The translations under genes were made by a program, and so were the position numbers. Below the pieces are notes generated by a model. The model was given only the letters and a program-made list of their open reading frames with translations, did not search any database and was not told where the DNA came from. A DNA stretch of 64,000 bases from Pseudomonas lopnurensis (GTDB taxonomy: Bacteria > Pseudomonadota > Gammaproteobacteria > Pseudomonadales > Pseudomonadaceae): NCBI RefSeq assembly GCF_015070855.1, contig NZ_JADDIX010000098.1, positions 88,788 to 152,787 of the forward strand, given 5' to 3'. Shown here in pieces: positions 42,301 to 54,489 of the stretch (positions are counted from its first letter, which is position 1; each line of letters opens with the position of its first letter).

Positions 42301-42531
42301 ATGGCACGTTTTTTCCGTCGTCGTAAGTTCTGCCGTTTCACCGCCGAAGGCGTGAAAGAGATCGATTACAAGGATCTCAACACCCTGAAGGCCTACATCT
42401 CCGAGACCGGCAAGATCGTTCCTAGCCGCATCACCGGAACCAAGGCTCGTTATCAGCGTCAGCTGGCCACCGCTATCAAGCGCGCCCGCTACCTGGCCCT
42501 GCTGCCCTACACCGACAGCCACGGCCGTTGA
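42301..42531 (+). CDS. rpsR: 30S ribosomal protein S18
   Basis: A 76-residue basic protein ([40 protein letters not shown]) that contacts S6 and 16S rRNA. GAGGAG lies upstream of the ATG, 28 bases after rpsF. Confidence 0.98.
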   Translation: MARFFRRRKFCRFTAEGVKEIDYKDLNTLKAYISETGKIVPSRITGTKARYQRQLATAIKRARYLALLPYTDSHGR

Positions 42532-42565
42532 TCCGGCTGGTCGACAGAAGTAAAGGATAAATCGC

Positions 42566-43459
42566 ATGCGCGCCCTGGCCGAGTTCATCATGCGTGGCCG
42601 CATGCAGGCCATCTTCGTGGTGGCCGGCGCTGCGGCGCTGCCGATGCTGTTCTGGCTGAGCGCTGCTGCAGGTAGCCTGGTGCTCCTGCGGCGTGGGCTG
42701 AACGATGCGCTGGGGGTCCTGGTGTGGGCCGTATTGCCGGCGCTGGCCTGGTGGTATTTCGGCGATCCGCGCACCCTGCTGGTGTTGCTCGGCTCGCTGG
42801 GGCTGGCGCTGCTGTTGCGCAGCCAGGCATCGTGGTCGCGGGTGATGTTGTGCAGCGTAGGTCTCGGACTGCTGTATGTCTGGGCTCTCGGTGCCGTGTT
42901 TGGCGAGCCCATCGCGGCGCTGGCCAGTGAGCTGCAGAAAGTGTTGCCCGACGCCTTGTCGGACGCCTATCGGCAGCTCTCGGTGGATGAGCGCGCGCGG
43001 CTGGATTCGCTGCTGGCACCGGTGTTGACCGGCCTGCTGGCGGCATTGCTGCAGATCGTCACCCTGCTGAGCCTGATGCTGGGGCGTTACTGGCAGGCCG
43101 CGCTGTACAACCCGGGCGGTTTCGGCAGCGAGTTTCGTGCGCTGCGGTTTCCGCCGATGCTGGCGATCCTGCTGCTGGTGGGCATGCTGCTGGGGCCGAA
43201 TCTCGGTGCACAGCTGGCCGTGCTGACACCGCTGTGCAGCGTTCCGCTGGTGTTCGCCGGCGTTGCGCTGATGCATGGGCTGGTGGCTCAGGGGCGCTTG
43301 CCGCGATTCTGGCTGGTGGGGCTGTACGTCACGCTGGTGCTGTTCATGCAGTTGATTTATCCGCTACTGGCCGTATTGGCCATTGTCGACAGTCTGTTTG
43401 ATTTTCGCGGTCGCTCTGCCGGTAAGAACGGCGCGGGACCTGCGAACGGTGAAGGTTAA
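42566..43459 (+). CDS. DUF2232 multi-pass membrane protein
   Basis: A 297-residue hydrophobic protein with about seven membrane segments (for example FVVAGAAALPMLFWLSAAAG, LLQIVTLLSLMLGRYW and LVGLYVTLVLFMQLIYPLLAVLAIV). It includes the motif GRYWQAALYNPGGFGSEFRALRFP seen in DUF2232 proteins. Its position between rpsR and rplI is conserved in Pseudomonas. The function is unknown; co-transcription with ribosomal proteins is likely because it starts 34 bases after rpsR with AAAGGA upstream. Confidence 0.88.
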   Translation: MRALAEFIMRGRMQAIFVVAGAAALPMLFWLSAAAGSLVLLRRGLNDALGVLVWAVLPALAWWYFGDPRTLLVLLGSLGLALLLRSQASWSRVMLCSVGLGLLYVWALGAVFGEPIAALASELQKVLPDALSDAYRQLSVDERARLDSLLAPVLTGLLAALLQIVTLLSLMLGRYWQAALYNPGGFGSEFRALRFPPMLAILLLVGMLLGPNLGAQLAVLTPLCSVPLVFAGVALMHGLVAQGRLPRFWLVGLYVTLVLFMQLIYPLLAVLAIVDSLFDFRGRSAGKNGAGPANGEG

Positions 43460-43480
43460 AAGTTAAGAGGTAAGACTCAA

Positions 43481-43927
43481 ATGGAAGTCATCCTGCTGGA
43501 AAAGATCGCCAACCTGGGCAACCTGGGCGACAAGGTAAACGTCAAGGCCGGTTACGGCCGTAACTACCTGCTGCCGCAAGGCAAGGCTACCGCTGCGACC
43601 CAGGCCAACATCGCCGAGTTCGAAGCCCGCCGCGCCGAGCTGGAAAAAGCCGCTGCCGAGAAGAAGGCCTCTGCCGAAACTCGTGCTGCTCAGCTGGCCG
43701 AGCTGGAAGTCACCATCACCGCCACCGCGGGCGATGAGGGCAAGCTGTTCGGTTCCATCGGTACTCACGATATCGCTGACGCACTGACCGCCTCCGGCGT
43801 CGAAGTGGCGAAGAGCGAAGTTCGCCTGCCGAACGGCACCATCCGCCAGACCGGCGAATACGACGTGGCCGTGCACCTGCACACCGACGTCGAAGCGACC
43901 GTCAAGCTGATCGTCGTAGCCGGCTAA
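43481..43927 (+). CDS. rplI: 50S ribosomal protein L9
   Basis: A 148-residue two-domain protein. The N-terminal rRNA-binding domain carries [34 protein letters not shown]; a long connecting helix leads to the C-terminal domain ([15 protein letters not shown]). AAGAGG precedes the ATG. Last gene of the ribosomal operon, closed by a strong terminator. Confidence 0.98.
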   Translation: MEVILLEKIANLGNLGDKVNVKAGYGRNYLLPQGKATAATQANIAEFEARRAELEKAAAEKKASAETRAAQLAELEVTITATAGDEGKLFGSIGTHDIADALTASGVEVAKSEVRLPNGTIRQTGEYDVAVHLHTDVEATVKLIVVAG

Positions 43928-43966
43928 GCCATCGTCTGGCACCTCTGGTGCCTGACGCGTAACATC

Positions 43967-44007
43967 GGGCACGCTTCCACGCGAGTGGAACGTGCCCTTT
44001 GTTTTTT
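43967..44007 (+). terminator. Terminator of the rpsF-rplI operon
   Basis: GGGCACGCTTCCAC and GTGGAACGTGCCC form a 13-bp stem with one bulged C and a GCGA loop, followed by TTTGTTTTTT. The dnaB ATG is 22 bases further on. Confidence 0.92.
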
Positions 44008-44028
44008 CCGTTTCGAATCCCGAATGCC

Positions 44029-45423
44029 ATGAACGACATCAGTGTCCCCCAGCAATACGACCTGGAAACCGCCGCGCTCAAGGTGCCGCCACATTCCATC
44101 GAGGCCGAGCAGGCGGTGCTCGGCGGTCTGATGCTGGACAACAATGCCTGGGAGCGCGTGCTCGACCAGGTGTCCGATGGCGACTTCTACCGCCACGACC
44201 ATCGCCTCATCTTCCGCGCCATCTTCACCCTGGCCGAACGCAACTCGCCGTTCGACGTGGTGACCCTGTCCGAACAGCTGGACAAGGAAGGGCACCTGTC
44301 GCAGGTCGGCGGCCTGGCCTATCTCGGCGAGCTGGCGAAGAACACGCCCTCGGTGGCCAACATCAAGGCCTACGCGCAAATCATTCGCGAGCGGGCCACG
44401 CTGCGCCAGCTGATCGGCATCAGCAACGAGATCGCCGACAGCGCCTACGCACCGCAGGGGCGTACCGGCGAGGAGATTCTCGACGAGGCCGAGCGGCTGA
44501 TCTTCCAGATCGCCGAGGCACGACCGAAGACCGGCGGCCCGGTGGGCATCAACGACATCCTGGTCAAGGCCATCGACCGCATCGACACGCTGTTCAACCT
44601 CGGCGAGGCGATCACCGGCCTGTCCACCGGGTTCAACGACCTGGACGAAGCCACCAGCGGTCTGCAGCCGGCCGACCTGATCATCGTCGCCGGGCGTCCG
44701 TCGATGGGCAAGACCACCTTCGCCATGAACCTGGTGGAGAACGCCGTGCTGCGCACCGACAAGGCGGTGCTGGTGTTCTCCCTGGAAATGCCCGCCGATT
44801 CCATCGTCATCCGTATGCTCGCCTCGCTCGGGCGCATCGACCAGACCAAGGTGCGTGCCGGTAAGCTCGATGACGACGATTGGCCGCGGCTGACCTCGGC
44901 GGTCAACCTGCTCAACGACCGCAAGCTGTTCATCGACGACACCGCCGGCATCAGCCCCTCGGAAATGCGTGCGCGCACCCGGCGCCTGGCCCGCGAACAC
45001 GGCGAGATCGCCATGATCATGGTCGACTACCTGCAACTGATGCAGATTCCGGGCTCCAGCGGCGACAACCGGACCAACGAGATCTCCGAAATCTCCCGCT
45101 CGCTGAAGGGCCTGGCCAAGGAATTCAACTGCCCGGTGATCGCCCTGTCGCAGCTCAACCGCTCGCTGGAACAGCGCCCCAACAAACGCCCGGTCAACTC
45201 CGACCTGCGCGAATCGGGTGCGATCGAGCAGGATGCCGACATCATCATGTTCGTCTACCGGGACGAGGTGTATCACCCGGAAACCGAATACAAGGGCGTC
45301 GCCGAAATCATCATCGGCAAGCAGCGGAACGGCCCGATCGGCACCACCCGCCTGGCCTTCCTCGGTCGCTACTCGCGCTTCGAGAACCTGGCTCCGGGCA
45401 GTTACCAGTTCGATGACGAATAA
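44029..45423 (+). CDS. dnaB: Replicative DNA helicase
   Basis: A 464-residue hexameric helicase. The N-terminal domain starts with PPHSIEAEQAVLGGLMLDN. The RecA-like domain has Walker A AGRPSMGKTTFAMNL, Walker B MVDYLQLMQ, and QLNRSLEQRPNKRPVNSDLRESG. No intein is present at the P-loop. The start at 44029 gives the normal family N-terminus; the ribosome site is weak. Confidence 0.97.
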   Translation: MNDISVPQQYDLETAALKVPPHSIEAEQAVLGGLMLDNNAWERVLDQVSDGDFYRHDHRLIFRAIFTLAERNSPFDVVTLSEQLDKEGHLSQVGGLAYLGELAKNTPSVANIKAYAQIIRERATLRQLIGISNEIADSAYAPQGRTGEEILDEAERLIFQIAEARPKTGGPVGINDILVKAIDRIDTLFNLGEAITGLSTGFNDLDEATSGLQPADLIIVAGRPSMGKTTFAMNLVENAVLRTDKAVLVFSLEMPADSIVIRMLASLGRIDQTKVRAGKLDDDDWPRLTSAVNLLNDRKLFIDDTAGISPSEMRARTRRLAREHGEIAMIMVDYLQLMQIPGSSGDNRTNEISEISRSLKGLAKEFNCPVIALSQLNRSLEQRPNKRPVNSDLRESGAIEQDADIIMFVYRDEVYHPETEYKGVAEIIIGKQRNGPIGTTRLAFLGRYSRFENLAPGSYQFDDE

Positions 45424-45427
45424 GGCA

Positions 45428-45672
45428 GCTTGAAGCCGGAAGCTTGAAGCTGGAAGAAAAAGCCTCTATCCCTGGCGGCAATGGCGTGTGCTTTTTGTAG
45501 GAGCCCGCTTGCGGGCGATGCTGCGAAATGCTGATTGCCCGCAAGGGGTCGGCGTCCCCCGGGCTCCTACACAAGGGTGTGCGGCTTTACCCTCGACAGG
45601 GATGAACCCCGCCGCCGACGCTTTTCCAGCTTCCAGCTTCCAGCTTCCAGCTTCCAGCTTCCAGCTTCCAGC
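45428..45672. repeat. Composite repeat B: heptamer array, REP core, inverted heptamer array
   Basis: Left array 45428-45455 is four units (GCTTGAA, GCCGGAA, GCTTGAA, GCTGGAA) ending in GAAAAAGC. The core 45497-45570 starts GTAGGAGCCC and ends GGGCTCCTAC. The right array 45624-45672 is seven exact TTCCAGC units, preceded by CGCTTTT, in inverted orientation to the left array. It fills the 313-base gap between dnaB and alr, leaving about 65 bases for an alr promoter. Confidence 0.85.
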
Positions 45673-45736
45673 TCCTGCGCAAACACTTCGACAGGAGTAA
45701 GATTCCACTCTCCCTCCGCTGTACAGGAACCCTCCC

Positions 45737-46813
45737 ATGCGTCCCCTGGTTGCCACGGTCGATCTGACCGCGCTTCGCCACAACTATCTTCTTGCCAAGC
45801 GATGCGCCCCGGGGCGCAAGGCGTTCGCCGTGGTCAAGGCGAATGCCTACGGGCACGGTGCGCGCGAGGCGGTCGTGGCGTTGCGTGAGATCGCCGACGG
45901 CTTCGCCGTGGCCTGTCTGGAGGAGGCTGAAGAGGTCCGCGCCTGCGCGCCCGATGCGCGCATCCTGCTCCTCGAGGGTTGCTTCGAGCCCGCCGAGTAC
46001 CTGCGCGCGGCCGAGTTGGGCCTGGACATCGCGGTACAGGACCGGCGCCAGGCCGACTGGCTGCTGGCGGCCGATCTCGTGCGGCCGCTGAACGTCTGGC
46101 TCAAGCTGGATTCGGGCATGCACCGCCTCGGCTTCAGCGTCGCAGGGCTACGCGAGTGTCATGCCCGGCTCAAGGGCGCGGCGCCGGTCGGTGAGCTGAA
46201 CCTGATCAGCCATTTCGCCTGTGCCGACGAGCGCGGCCATCCGCTGACCGACACCCAGCTGGAGCGTTATGGCGAGCTGCTGGGGCTGGAATTCGACAAC
46301 TGCTCGCTGGCCAACTCCGCTGCGGTCCTGACTCTGCCGCAGGCACACATGGCCTGGGTCCGCCCCGGGATCATGCTCTATGGCGCCACGCCCTTTGCCG
46401 AGTTGAGCGCCAGGGAGCTGGGACTCAAGCCGGTGATGACCCTGACCGGCGCGCTGATCGCGATCCGCGAGCTGGCCGCGGGCGAAAGCGTCGGCTACGG
46501 CGCCGGCTGGGTGGCGCAGCGACCGTCGCGCATCGGCACCGTCAGCTGCGGCTATGCCGATGGCTACCCGCGAACCGCGCCTTCCGGAACCTCGGTGGTG
46601 ATTCATGGCCGGCGCGTGCCCTTGGCCGGACGGGTATCGATGGACATGCTCGCCGTCGACCTGAGCGATCTGCCGCAGGCGCAGCTTGGTGACGCGGTGG
46701 AGCTGTGGGGCGCGCAGATGCCGATCGACGAGCTCGCCCAGGCCTGCGGGACCATCGGCTACGAGCTGCTGACCAAGGTGACCGGCCGGGTGCCACGCCG
46801 CTACGTCGGCTGA
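45737..46813 (+). CDS. alr: Alanine racemase
   Basis: A 358-residue PLP enzyme making D-alanine for peptidoglycan. [12 protein letters not shown] places the PLP lysine at residue 34. The second catalytic residue is the Tyr of [10 protein letters not shown], and [10 protein letters not shown] lies in the C-terminal beta domain. AGGA precedes the ATG. Biosynthetic Alr and catabolic DadX cannot be distinguished by sequence alone; position next to dnaB favours the constitutive Alr. Confidence 0.95.
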   Translation: MRPLVATVDLTALRHNYLLAKRCAPGRKAFAVVKANAYGHGAREAVVALREIADGFAVACLEEAEEVRACAPDARILLLEGCFEPAEYLRAAELGLDIAVQDRRQADWLLAADLVRPLNVWLKLDSGMHRLGFSVAGLRECHARLKGAAPVGELNLISHFACADERGHPLTDTQLERYGELLGLEFDNCSLANSAAVLTLPQAHMAWVRPGIMLYGATPFAELSARELGLKPVMTLTGALIAIRELAAGESVGYGAGWVAQRPSRIGTVSCGYADGYPRTAPSGTSVVIHGRRVPLAGRVSMDMLAVDLSDLPQAQLGDAVELWGAQMPIDELAQACGTIGYELLTKVTGRVPRRYVG

Positions 46814-46925
46814 CCCGGAGCGTTGATCGAGTCGCCCGGGTGTAGGCGGCTGCAGGATATCTGCGCGCGCCTGTCGCAAGGGCGAGTAAAGACCCTGTGC
46901 AGTGGTCGGGCTTGATCATTTTTTG

Positions 46926-46934
46926 TGCTATATT
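46926..46934 (+). promoter_or_regulatory. Extended -10 promoter of ygiQ
   Basis: TGCTATATT is an extended -10 box (TGn followed by TATATT), 34 bases before the ygiQ ATG, preceded by a run of T residues. No good -35 lies at the normal spacing. Confidence 0.5.
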
Positions 46935-46967
46935 CCGCGCCCGTTTTCGTTGCCCCGGTTTCCCGCC

Positions 46968-49247
<2,280 letters not shown>

Positions 49248-49316
49248 CGGCGAGTAGCGGTTGATGAACCTGCATGCCCGCATTCCGGCTCGGTGTGGCA
49301 TGCGCCTGCGTCGTGC

Positions 49317-51287
49317 CTAGAACCTGAACGCCTGTGTCGCCTGGTCCAGCTCGTTGCCCAGGCGCAGCATGCGTGCGCTCTGCTCCCGGCCGCGGCTGAT
49401 GTGGTTCAGGTTGGCATCGCCCAACTGATGGATGCGTTCGCTGTGCCCGCGGATTTCGCTGACCGCCTCGCCCTGTTGCGCGGTGGCCTGGGCGATCTGT
49501 TCGGCCATGCGGCTGATGGTGGCAATGGTCGCGACGATCTCGTCCAGCGCCTGGTCGGCACTCTGCGCCAGGTTTGCCGTGCCTTCGGCGTGGGCGACCT
49601 GGCTGCGCATGGCGTCGACCGACTGCCGGGCGGCCTGCTGCAGGCGGCCGATCAGTTGCTGGATCTCCTCGGTGGCGCCGCTGGTGCGTTGCGCCAGCGA
49701 GCGCACCTCGTCGGCCACCACGGCGAAGCCTCGCCCATGCCCGCCGGCGCGGGCGGCCTCGATGGCGGCATTCAACGCCAGCAGGTTGGTCTGCTCGGCG
49801 ATGGAGCGGATCACCGTCAGCACATTGCCAATGGTGGTGGTTTCGTCGGCGAGGTGTTCGATGGCGGCGGCATTGTCCTGCACTTCGCCGACCAGGCCAT
49901 GTAGCCCGGTCAGGCTTTGGCCGATCACCTGCTGGCCATGCTGGACGGCACGTGCCGCCGCGCGGCTGGCTTCGGCCGCTTCGCCCGCGCCATCGGCCAC
50001 TTGCTGGATGGTGGCTTCCAGTTCGCCCAGCGAATCGCGGATCTGGGCGGTATCGCCGGTCTGGCGCTGGGCGCCGTCATGCAGGTCGCTGTTCATCTCG
50101 TCCAGGTTGCGGCTGCTGGCGGCCACCTGCTCGGCCTGCTGGCGCAGGGTGCCGACCAGTTGCAGCAGGTAGCTGCGCAGGCGGTTGAGCGAGGTTTCGA
50201 TGTCGGTGATCTCGCGGATCTTCGAATCGATGCGCGCATCCTTGCTGAAGTCGCCCTCGGCCCAGGCCGAGAGTGCCGGCACCAGCTGGCCGAGGGTGCG
50301 GGTCAGCTGGCGTTGCAGGCGATCGATGGCCAGCGCGATGAGCAGGATCAGGGCGATGATGGCGCCCTGGATGAGCCGCACCTCGCCCTGGATGCGCCCG
50401 TGTTCGGCGCGTACTGCGGGTTCCAGTTCGGCCAGCGCCTGCTGTACGGCGTCGACCCGGCGTGCGCTGCTGTCGAGCAGCTCGCTGCGTTGCCGGATCA
50501 ACTGGCGGGTGCGCTGCAGCTCGGCCGGGTAACGCTTGACCAGGCTGGTGAGTTCGCGCTTCAGGGCGGTGCCGCGATCTTCGCTGTTCTGCTGCGGGCC
50601 CGTATCGCTGTCCAGCTCGAGCAGGGCGGCGAAGCTACTGGCGGTCGACTGCTGGGCGGCCAGCACGCCGAGCAGGGGCAGGGCATCGAGCCGCGAGGCT
50701 TCCTGCTCCAGGGCATGCAGCGCCTGTTCGACTTCGCCGGCCAGCTCGTCGCGGCCACTGCTCACCAGCTTGCCGCGCGCATGGCTCAGGCGCAGCAAGT
50801 GCTGGCTGGCGGCGAACAGCGGCTGTGGATAATCCCGCGCGTTCGGGTGGTCGGCCTGGGCCCGGTAGTCGTCGAGCTGGGACAGTGCCCCGGCCATCTC
50901 GCGTTCCGCCTGCAGCAGCAGGCCTTGCGGGTCGCCGGCCAGCTTGCCGGCCGCGAGCAGGTCGTTGGCGCTGAACTGGATCAGTTCGTCCAGGCTGGGA
51001 CGCAGCCTGTCGGCGAAACCGCTGGGCAGTTCGGCGATGTCCTGCCGCAGAGCCTCGAGTGCCTGCTGCGCCTGGCTATGGCGCAAGGCGTCGCCGCTGG
51101 CCAGGTAGGCGCGGATGTTGTCCGCGGCCTGGTGCTGGAACTGCTGGGACAGGCCGAGATAGCGGGCCATCAGCAAGTAGGGGCGTTCCATGGCGCGCTC
51201 CGACCACCAGAGCGTGGCGCCGAGCGCCAGGCAGACCGCGATGAGCAGCAGGGTATTGAGCGTGGTGAGCGACTTCAGACGCATCAT
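49317..51287 (-). CDS. Methyl-accepting chemotaxis protein
   Basis: A 656-residue receptor with the standard layout. TM1 ([19 protein letters not shown]) precedes a long helical periplasmic domain, TM2 ([12 protein letters not shown], about 305-320) and a HAMP-like region. The signalling domain carries [23 protein letters not shown] and [20 protein letters not shown]. The all-helical sensor suggests a four-helix bundle or PilJ-like domain; the ligand is unknown. GAGG lies just before two adjacent ATGs. It is unrelated in its sensor part to the receptor at 3276-5510. Confidence 0.93.
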   Translation of the reverse strand: MMRLKSLTTLNTLLLIAVCLALGATLWWSERAMERPYLLMARYLGLSQQFQHQAADNIRAYLASGDALRHSQAQQALEALRQDIAELPSGFADRLRPSLDELIQFSANDLLAAGKLAGDPQGLLLQAEREMAGALSQLDDYRAQADHPNARDYPQPLFAASQHLLRLSHARGKLVSSGRDELAGEVEQALHALEQEASRLDALPLLGVLAAQQSTASSFAALLELDSDTGPQQNSEDRGTALKRELTSLVKRYPAELQRTRQLIRQRSELLDSSARRVDAVQQALAELEPAVRAEHGRIQGEVRLIQGAIIALILLIALAIDRLQRQLTRTLGQLVPALSAWAEGDFSKDARIDSKIREITDIETSLNRLRSYLLQLVGTLRQQAEQVAASSRNLDEMNSDLHDGAQRQTGDTAQIRDSLGELEATIQQVADGAGEAAEASRAAARAVQHGQQVIGQSLTGLHGLVGEVQDNAAAIEHLADETTTIGNVLTVIRSIAEQTNLLALNAAIEAARAGGHGRGFAVVADEVRSLAQRTSGATEEIQQLIGRLQQAARQSVDAMRSQVAHAEGTANLAQSADQALDEIVATIATISRMAEQIAQATAQQGEAVSEIRGHSERIHQLGDANLNHISRGREQSARMLRLGNELDQATQAFRF

Positions 51288-51403
51288 CGCCTCGCAGGGG
51301 CAGTGCAGGAGGCTAGGAATCTATGGCAGTTTGATGTCAATCGCATGACAGCCGGGGCGTGGCTAGGAGCAGCCGGAGGAGGTGAGCTAGGTTGAGGAGG
51401 CGC

Positions 51404-51502
51404 GTAGGTTGGGTTGCGGAGCGAAGCGACAAAGCCCAACTCTCACCGAAGCGCTGGCCGACATTCCCCTCGTTGGGCTTCGCTACGCTCAACCCAACCT
51501 AC
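51404..51502. repeat. GTAGGTTGGGTT...AACCCAACCTAC inverted repeat
   Basis: Starts GTAGGTTGGGTTGCGGAGCG, with inner AAGCCCAAC/GTTGGGCTTCG, and ends GCTCAACCCAACCTAC. It is the sister of the copy in the eutB-eutC gap. It lies between the chemoreceptor start and the diguanylate cyclase stop, ending 12 bases before that stop codon. Confidence 0.8.
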
Positions 51503-51514
51503 AAAAGCGTCGGA

Positions 51515-53113
51515 TCACTGGAAACGCTCGACGCGGTTGCGTCCGCCGTGCTTGGCGCGATAGAGCGCTTCGTCGGCCTGCCGGGTGAGCGTCTTGACGT
51601 CGGCATCGGCGGTCAGCTCGCTGATGCCGCAGCTGAAGGTGCAGCTCAGGTCCTGCGGCTGGGCGGGGTAGCGGATTTCGGCGAAGCGCTGGCGGATGTC
51701 GTTGAGCACCTTGCAGGCCGCTTCCGCCGGGGTGTCCGGCAGCACCACGGCGAATTCCTCGCCACCGTAGCGGCCGATGTGGTCGGTCTTGCGCAGGCGC
51801 TGCTTGAGAAACAGCGCCAGGCTCTTGATCACCCGGTCGCCCATGGGATGCCCATAGGTGTCGTTGACCCGCTTGAAATGGTCGATGTCGAGCATGGCGA
51901 AGCTCAGCGGGCGGTTGTCGCGCCGCGCGCGGAAGCGGGCGTCTTCGAGTAATTGCAGGCTGTGGGTGTGGTTGTACAACCCGGTGAGGCTGTCGCGCAC
52001 GATGCGTGCCTTGAGGCTTCGGGCGCGGGCGGCGCGGGTGCGCACGGTGGCGATCAGATGGCTCGGCTTGATCGGCTTGGTGAGGAAATCGTCGCCGCCT
52101 TCACCCATGGCGTCGAGCTGCTTGTCCAGGTCGTCTTCGGCGGACAGGTAAATGATCGGCACGCTGACGTAGCGTTCGTGCTGGCGGATTACCTTGGCCA
52201 GCTCCGTGCCCAGGCAGTCGGGCATGTACATGTCGAGGATGATCAGGTCCGGCTGGAATTCGGCCAGGGCGCCGATGGCCTGGATCGGTTCGATCAGCGT
52301 CTGGGTGACGATGCCGGCGTTGTTCAGCACCCGCTCGGTATGCGTCGCCTGCGCGCGCGAGTCGTCGATGATCAGTACGCGGATCGGCTCGTAATGCGCC
52401 GTGCGGGTGAAGATCTCGATCTTTTCCAGCAGGCTGGAGGCGTCCAGGGTGCCGGTGAAGAACTCCAGGCCGCCGGCGCGTACGGCCGCCAGGCGGGTCG
52501 GGGTGTCGGTATCGGCATGGCTGAAGAACAGCATCGGCAGCTTGTCTTCCAGTCCCTGCTGAATTTTCTCGGCCAGCCGCAGGCCCTCACCGGGGCCGTT
52601 GAAATCCACTTCCATGACGATGGCGGCCGGGTGGCGCTGGTGCATCGCGGCGCGAAAGGCGCTGTCGCTGCCGAAGGCCTGCGCCGACATGCTGAAAAAA
52701 TCCAGCTGGCGCACCAGGTGTTCGGCGCGCTCGTGGTCCTGCAGGGCGATGTAGACCGGCTTGCCCAGGGGCAGCAGGATGGACTGGCTCTGTGGATCGC
52801 TGTGGCGCAGGCCGGTACGGGCGAGGCGGTAGATCAGTTGGCTGAGGGTCGAGATGGTGTCGCTGGAGAGACGTCCGCGATTGTCCTGGATGTCGCCCAG
52901 ACAATCCTCGATCCCCTGCGCCAGTTCGCTGTGCTCGGTCTGTTCGAAGCGTTCGGCGAAGCGCCGCAGGCGCAGCGTGGCTTCGCTCAGGGCAACGTGG
53001 TAGCTGTCGTTCCATTCGCTGCGCTGCAGCTGTTGCCAGACTTCCAGTACTTCACGGGCCTGGTGGATCACCCGCTGGGCGAAGTACTGCTTGAGCTCTT
53101 CCTGTTCCGACAT
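51515..53113 (-). CDS. Two-receiver diguanylate cyclase
   Basis: A 532-residue response regulator making c-di-GMP from GTP. An N-terminal helical part (about 1-110) resembles a phosphotransfer-type bundle. The first receiver-like domain is degenerate (AIVMEVDFNGPGEGLRLAEK). The second receiver is intact (VLIIDDSRAQATHTERVL, LIILDMYMPDCLG, VPIIYLSAEDD). The GGDEF domain has the active signature RYGGEEF (GGEEF at 450-454) and an inhibitory RKTD site at 441-444, so product inhibition is expected. No cognate kinase is adjacent. It is on the same strand as the chemoreceptor downstream. Confidence 0.93.
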   Translation of the reverse strand: MSEQEELKQYFAQRVIHQAREVLEVWQQLQRSEWNDSYHVALSEATLRLRRFAERFEQTEHSELAQGIEDCLGDIQDNRGRLSSDTISTLSQLIYRLARTGLRHSDPQSQSILLPLGKPVYIALQDHERAEHLVRQLDFFSMSAQAFGSDSAFRAAMHQRHPAAIVMEVDFNGPGEGLRLAEKIQQGLEDKLPMLFFSHADTDTPTRLAAVRAGGLEFFTGTLDASSLLEKIEIFTRTAHYEPIRVLIIDDSRAQATHTERVLNNAGIVTQTLIEPIQAIGALAEFQPDLIILDMYMPDCLGTELAKVIRQHERYVSVPIIYLSAEDDLDKQLDAMGEGGDDFLTKPIKPSHLIATVRTRAARARSLKARIVRDSLTGLYNHTHSLQLLEDARFRARRDNRPLSFAMLDIDHFKRVNDTYGHPMGDRVIKSLALFLKQRLRKTDHIGRYGGEEFAVVLPDTPAEAACKVLNDIRQRFAEIRYPAQPQDLSCTFSCGISELTADADVKTLTRQADEALYRAKHGGRNRVERFQ

Positions 53114-53327
53114 CGTGCGCTTCCCGGTACGCCAGGTTCGCGTCCGGGCGTTTTTAATGGCCTCATGCTATCACTGTGGGAGCGGTTTGGAAGTCGCGGG
53201 GCCGGTAGTGGTTCTCAATTTGGCGCTGAGTATGCCTAGGCACCATTACCTGCGTCCCGCGCCTGCGGAACGCCGCCCGACCTGGCGCCATTTGACGCGG
53301 CAACGCGGCCTGCGATGAAACGTCAAC

Positions 53328-53351
53328 AGACCCTAGGGTCTGCGTTATAGT
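53328..53351 (+). promoter_or_regulatory. Promoter with internal AGACCCTAGGGTCT palindrome, DUF2333 gene
   Basis: A perfect 14-bp palindrome (53328-53341) lies 4 bases before a TATAGT -10 box (53346-53351). It would occupy the spacer of the promoter reading toward the DUF2333 gene, as an operator would. The -35 region (TCAACA) is weak. The rest of the 311-base divergent gap (53114-53424) shows no gene or repeat. Confidence 0.45.
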
Positions 53352-53424
53352 GAAAAGCCGTCGCCGCAACGTCCCAGACGCCTTGCGGTCGAACCCCTGA
53401 ATTCGCGAGAAGGACATACAACCC

Positions 53425-54483
53425 ATGCTGGACTGGAAGAATCGCTTCGCCCGTCTCGGTCGTTCGAACGGCGCCTCGGGGGTGGCCGATCACCGGGCTG
53501 GCAACCCGCTCCTGGCGATTCTTGCCGGCCTGCTCGGGCTGTACCTGCTGGCGACGTTGGTGCTCGGCTGGTACTGGAGTCGCGAGCCGGACCTGTTCCC
53601 CGTCCAGCAGAACGCCCGCCAGGCGGCCGAGGCGGCGCAGCGCCAGCTGGTCAACGGCTACACCACGGTGGAAACCCTCAAGCGCGTTGCCAGTACCCTG
53701 CTGGACAAGCCCGGCGGCTACCTGAGCAACGACATCGCGCCTCCCGGCCTGTGGCTGGACAACATGCCCAGCTGGGAATACGGGGTATTGGTGCAGGTCC
53801 GCGATCTGAGCAGGGCGCTGCGCAAGGATTTCGCTCGCTCGCAATCGCAGTCCACCGAGGACACGGACCTGGCCAAGGGCGAGCCGCTGTTCAATTTCGA
53901 CAACCGCAGTTGGGCATTGCCGGCCTCGGAATCCGAATACCGCAATGGCATCCGGGCGCTGGACCGCTACCTGGCGCGGCTCAGCGATCCGGAGCCGAAG
54001 GCGCTGTTCTATACGCGGGCCGATAACCTCAACAACTGGCTCGGCGATGCCGCGACCCGGCTGGGGTCGCTGTCGCAGCGCCTGTCCGCCAGTGTCGGCC
54101 GGGTACGCCTGGATACCGACATCGCGCCCGAGCAGGAGCGGGCGGGTATCGTCCCGCAGGTCAAGGAACAGGTGGTGGAAACGCCCTGGCTGCAGATCGA
54201 CAACGTCTTCTTCGAGGCGCGCGGGCAGGCCTGGGCGCTGTCGCACCTGCTGCGCGCCATCGAGGTGGATTTCGCCGACGTGCTGGCGAAGAAGAACGCC
54301 ACCATCAGCGTCAGGCAGATCATTCGCGAACTGGAAGCCGCGCAGGAGCCGCTGTGGAGCCCGATGGTGCTCAACGGTAGTGGTTATGGGGTACTGGCCA
54401 ACCACTCGCTGGTGATGGCCAACTACATCTCCCGCGCCAACGCGGCGATCATCGACCTGCGCAATCTGTTGTCGCAGGGGTAA
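53425..54483 (+). CDS. DUF2333-family membrane-anchored protein
   Basis: A 352-residue protein with one membrane segment (about 32-52, LLAILAGLLGLYLLATLVLGWYW) and a large C-terminal domain predicted to lie in the periplasm (WYWSREPDLFPVQ, GYTTVETLKRVASTLLDKPGGYLSNDIAPPGLWLDNMPSWEYG). This matches the DUF2333 pattern. Function is not known. GAAGGA precedes the ATG. It is convergent with pilR, and the gap is filled by composite repeat C. Confidence 0.88.
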   Translation: MLDWKNRFARLGRSNGASGVADHRAGNPLLAILAGLLGLYLLATLVLGWYWSREPDLFPVQQNARQAAEAAQRQLVNGYTTVETLKRVASTLLDKPGGYLSNDIAPPGLWLDNMPSWEYGVLVQVRDLSRALRKDFARSQSQSTEDTDLAKGEPLFNFDNRSWALPASESEYRNGIRALDRYLARLSDPEPKALFYTRADNLNNWLGDAATRLGSLSQRLSASVGRVRLDTDIAPEQERAGIVPQVKEQVVETPWLQIDNVFFEARGQAWALSHLLRAIEVDFADVLAKKNATISVRQIIRELEAAQEPLWSPMVLNGSGYGVLANHSLVMANYISRANAAIIDLRNLLSQG

Positions 54484-54489
54484 AGGCAG

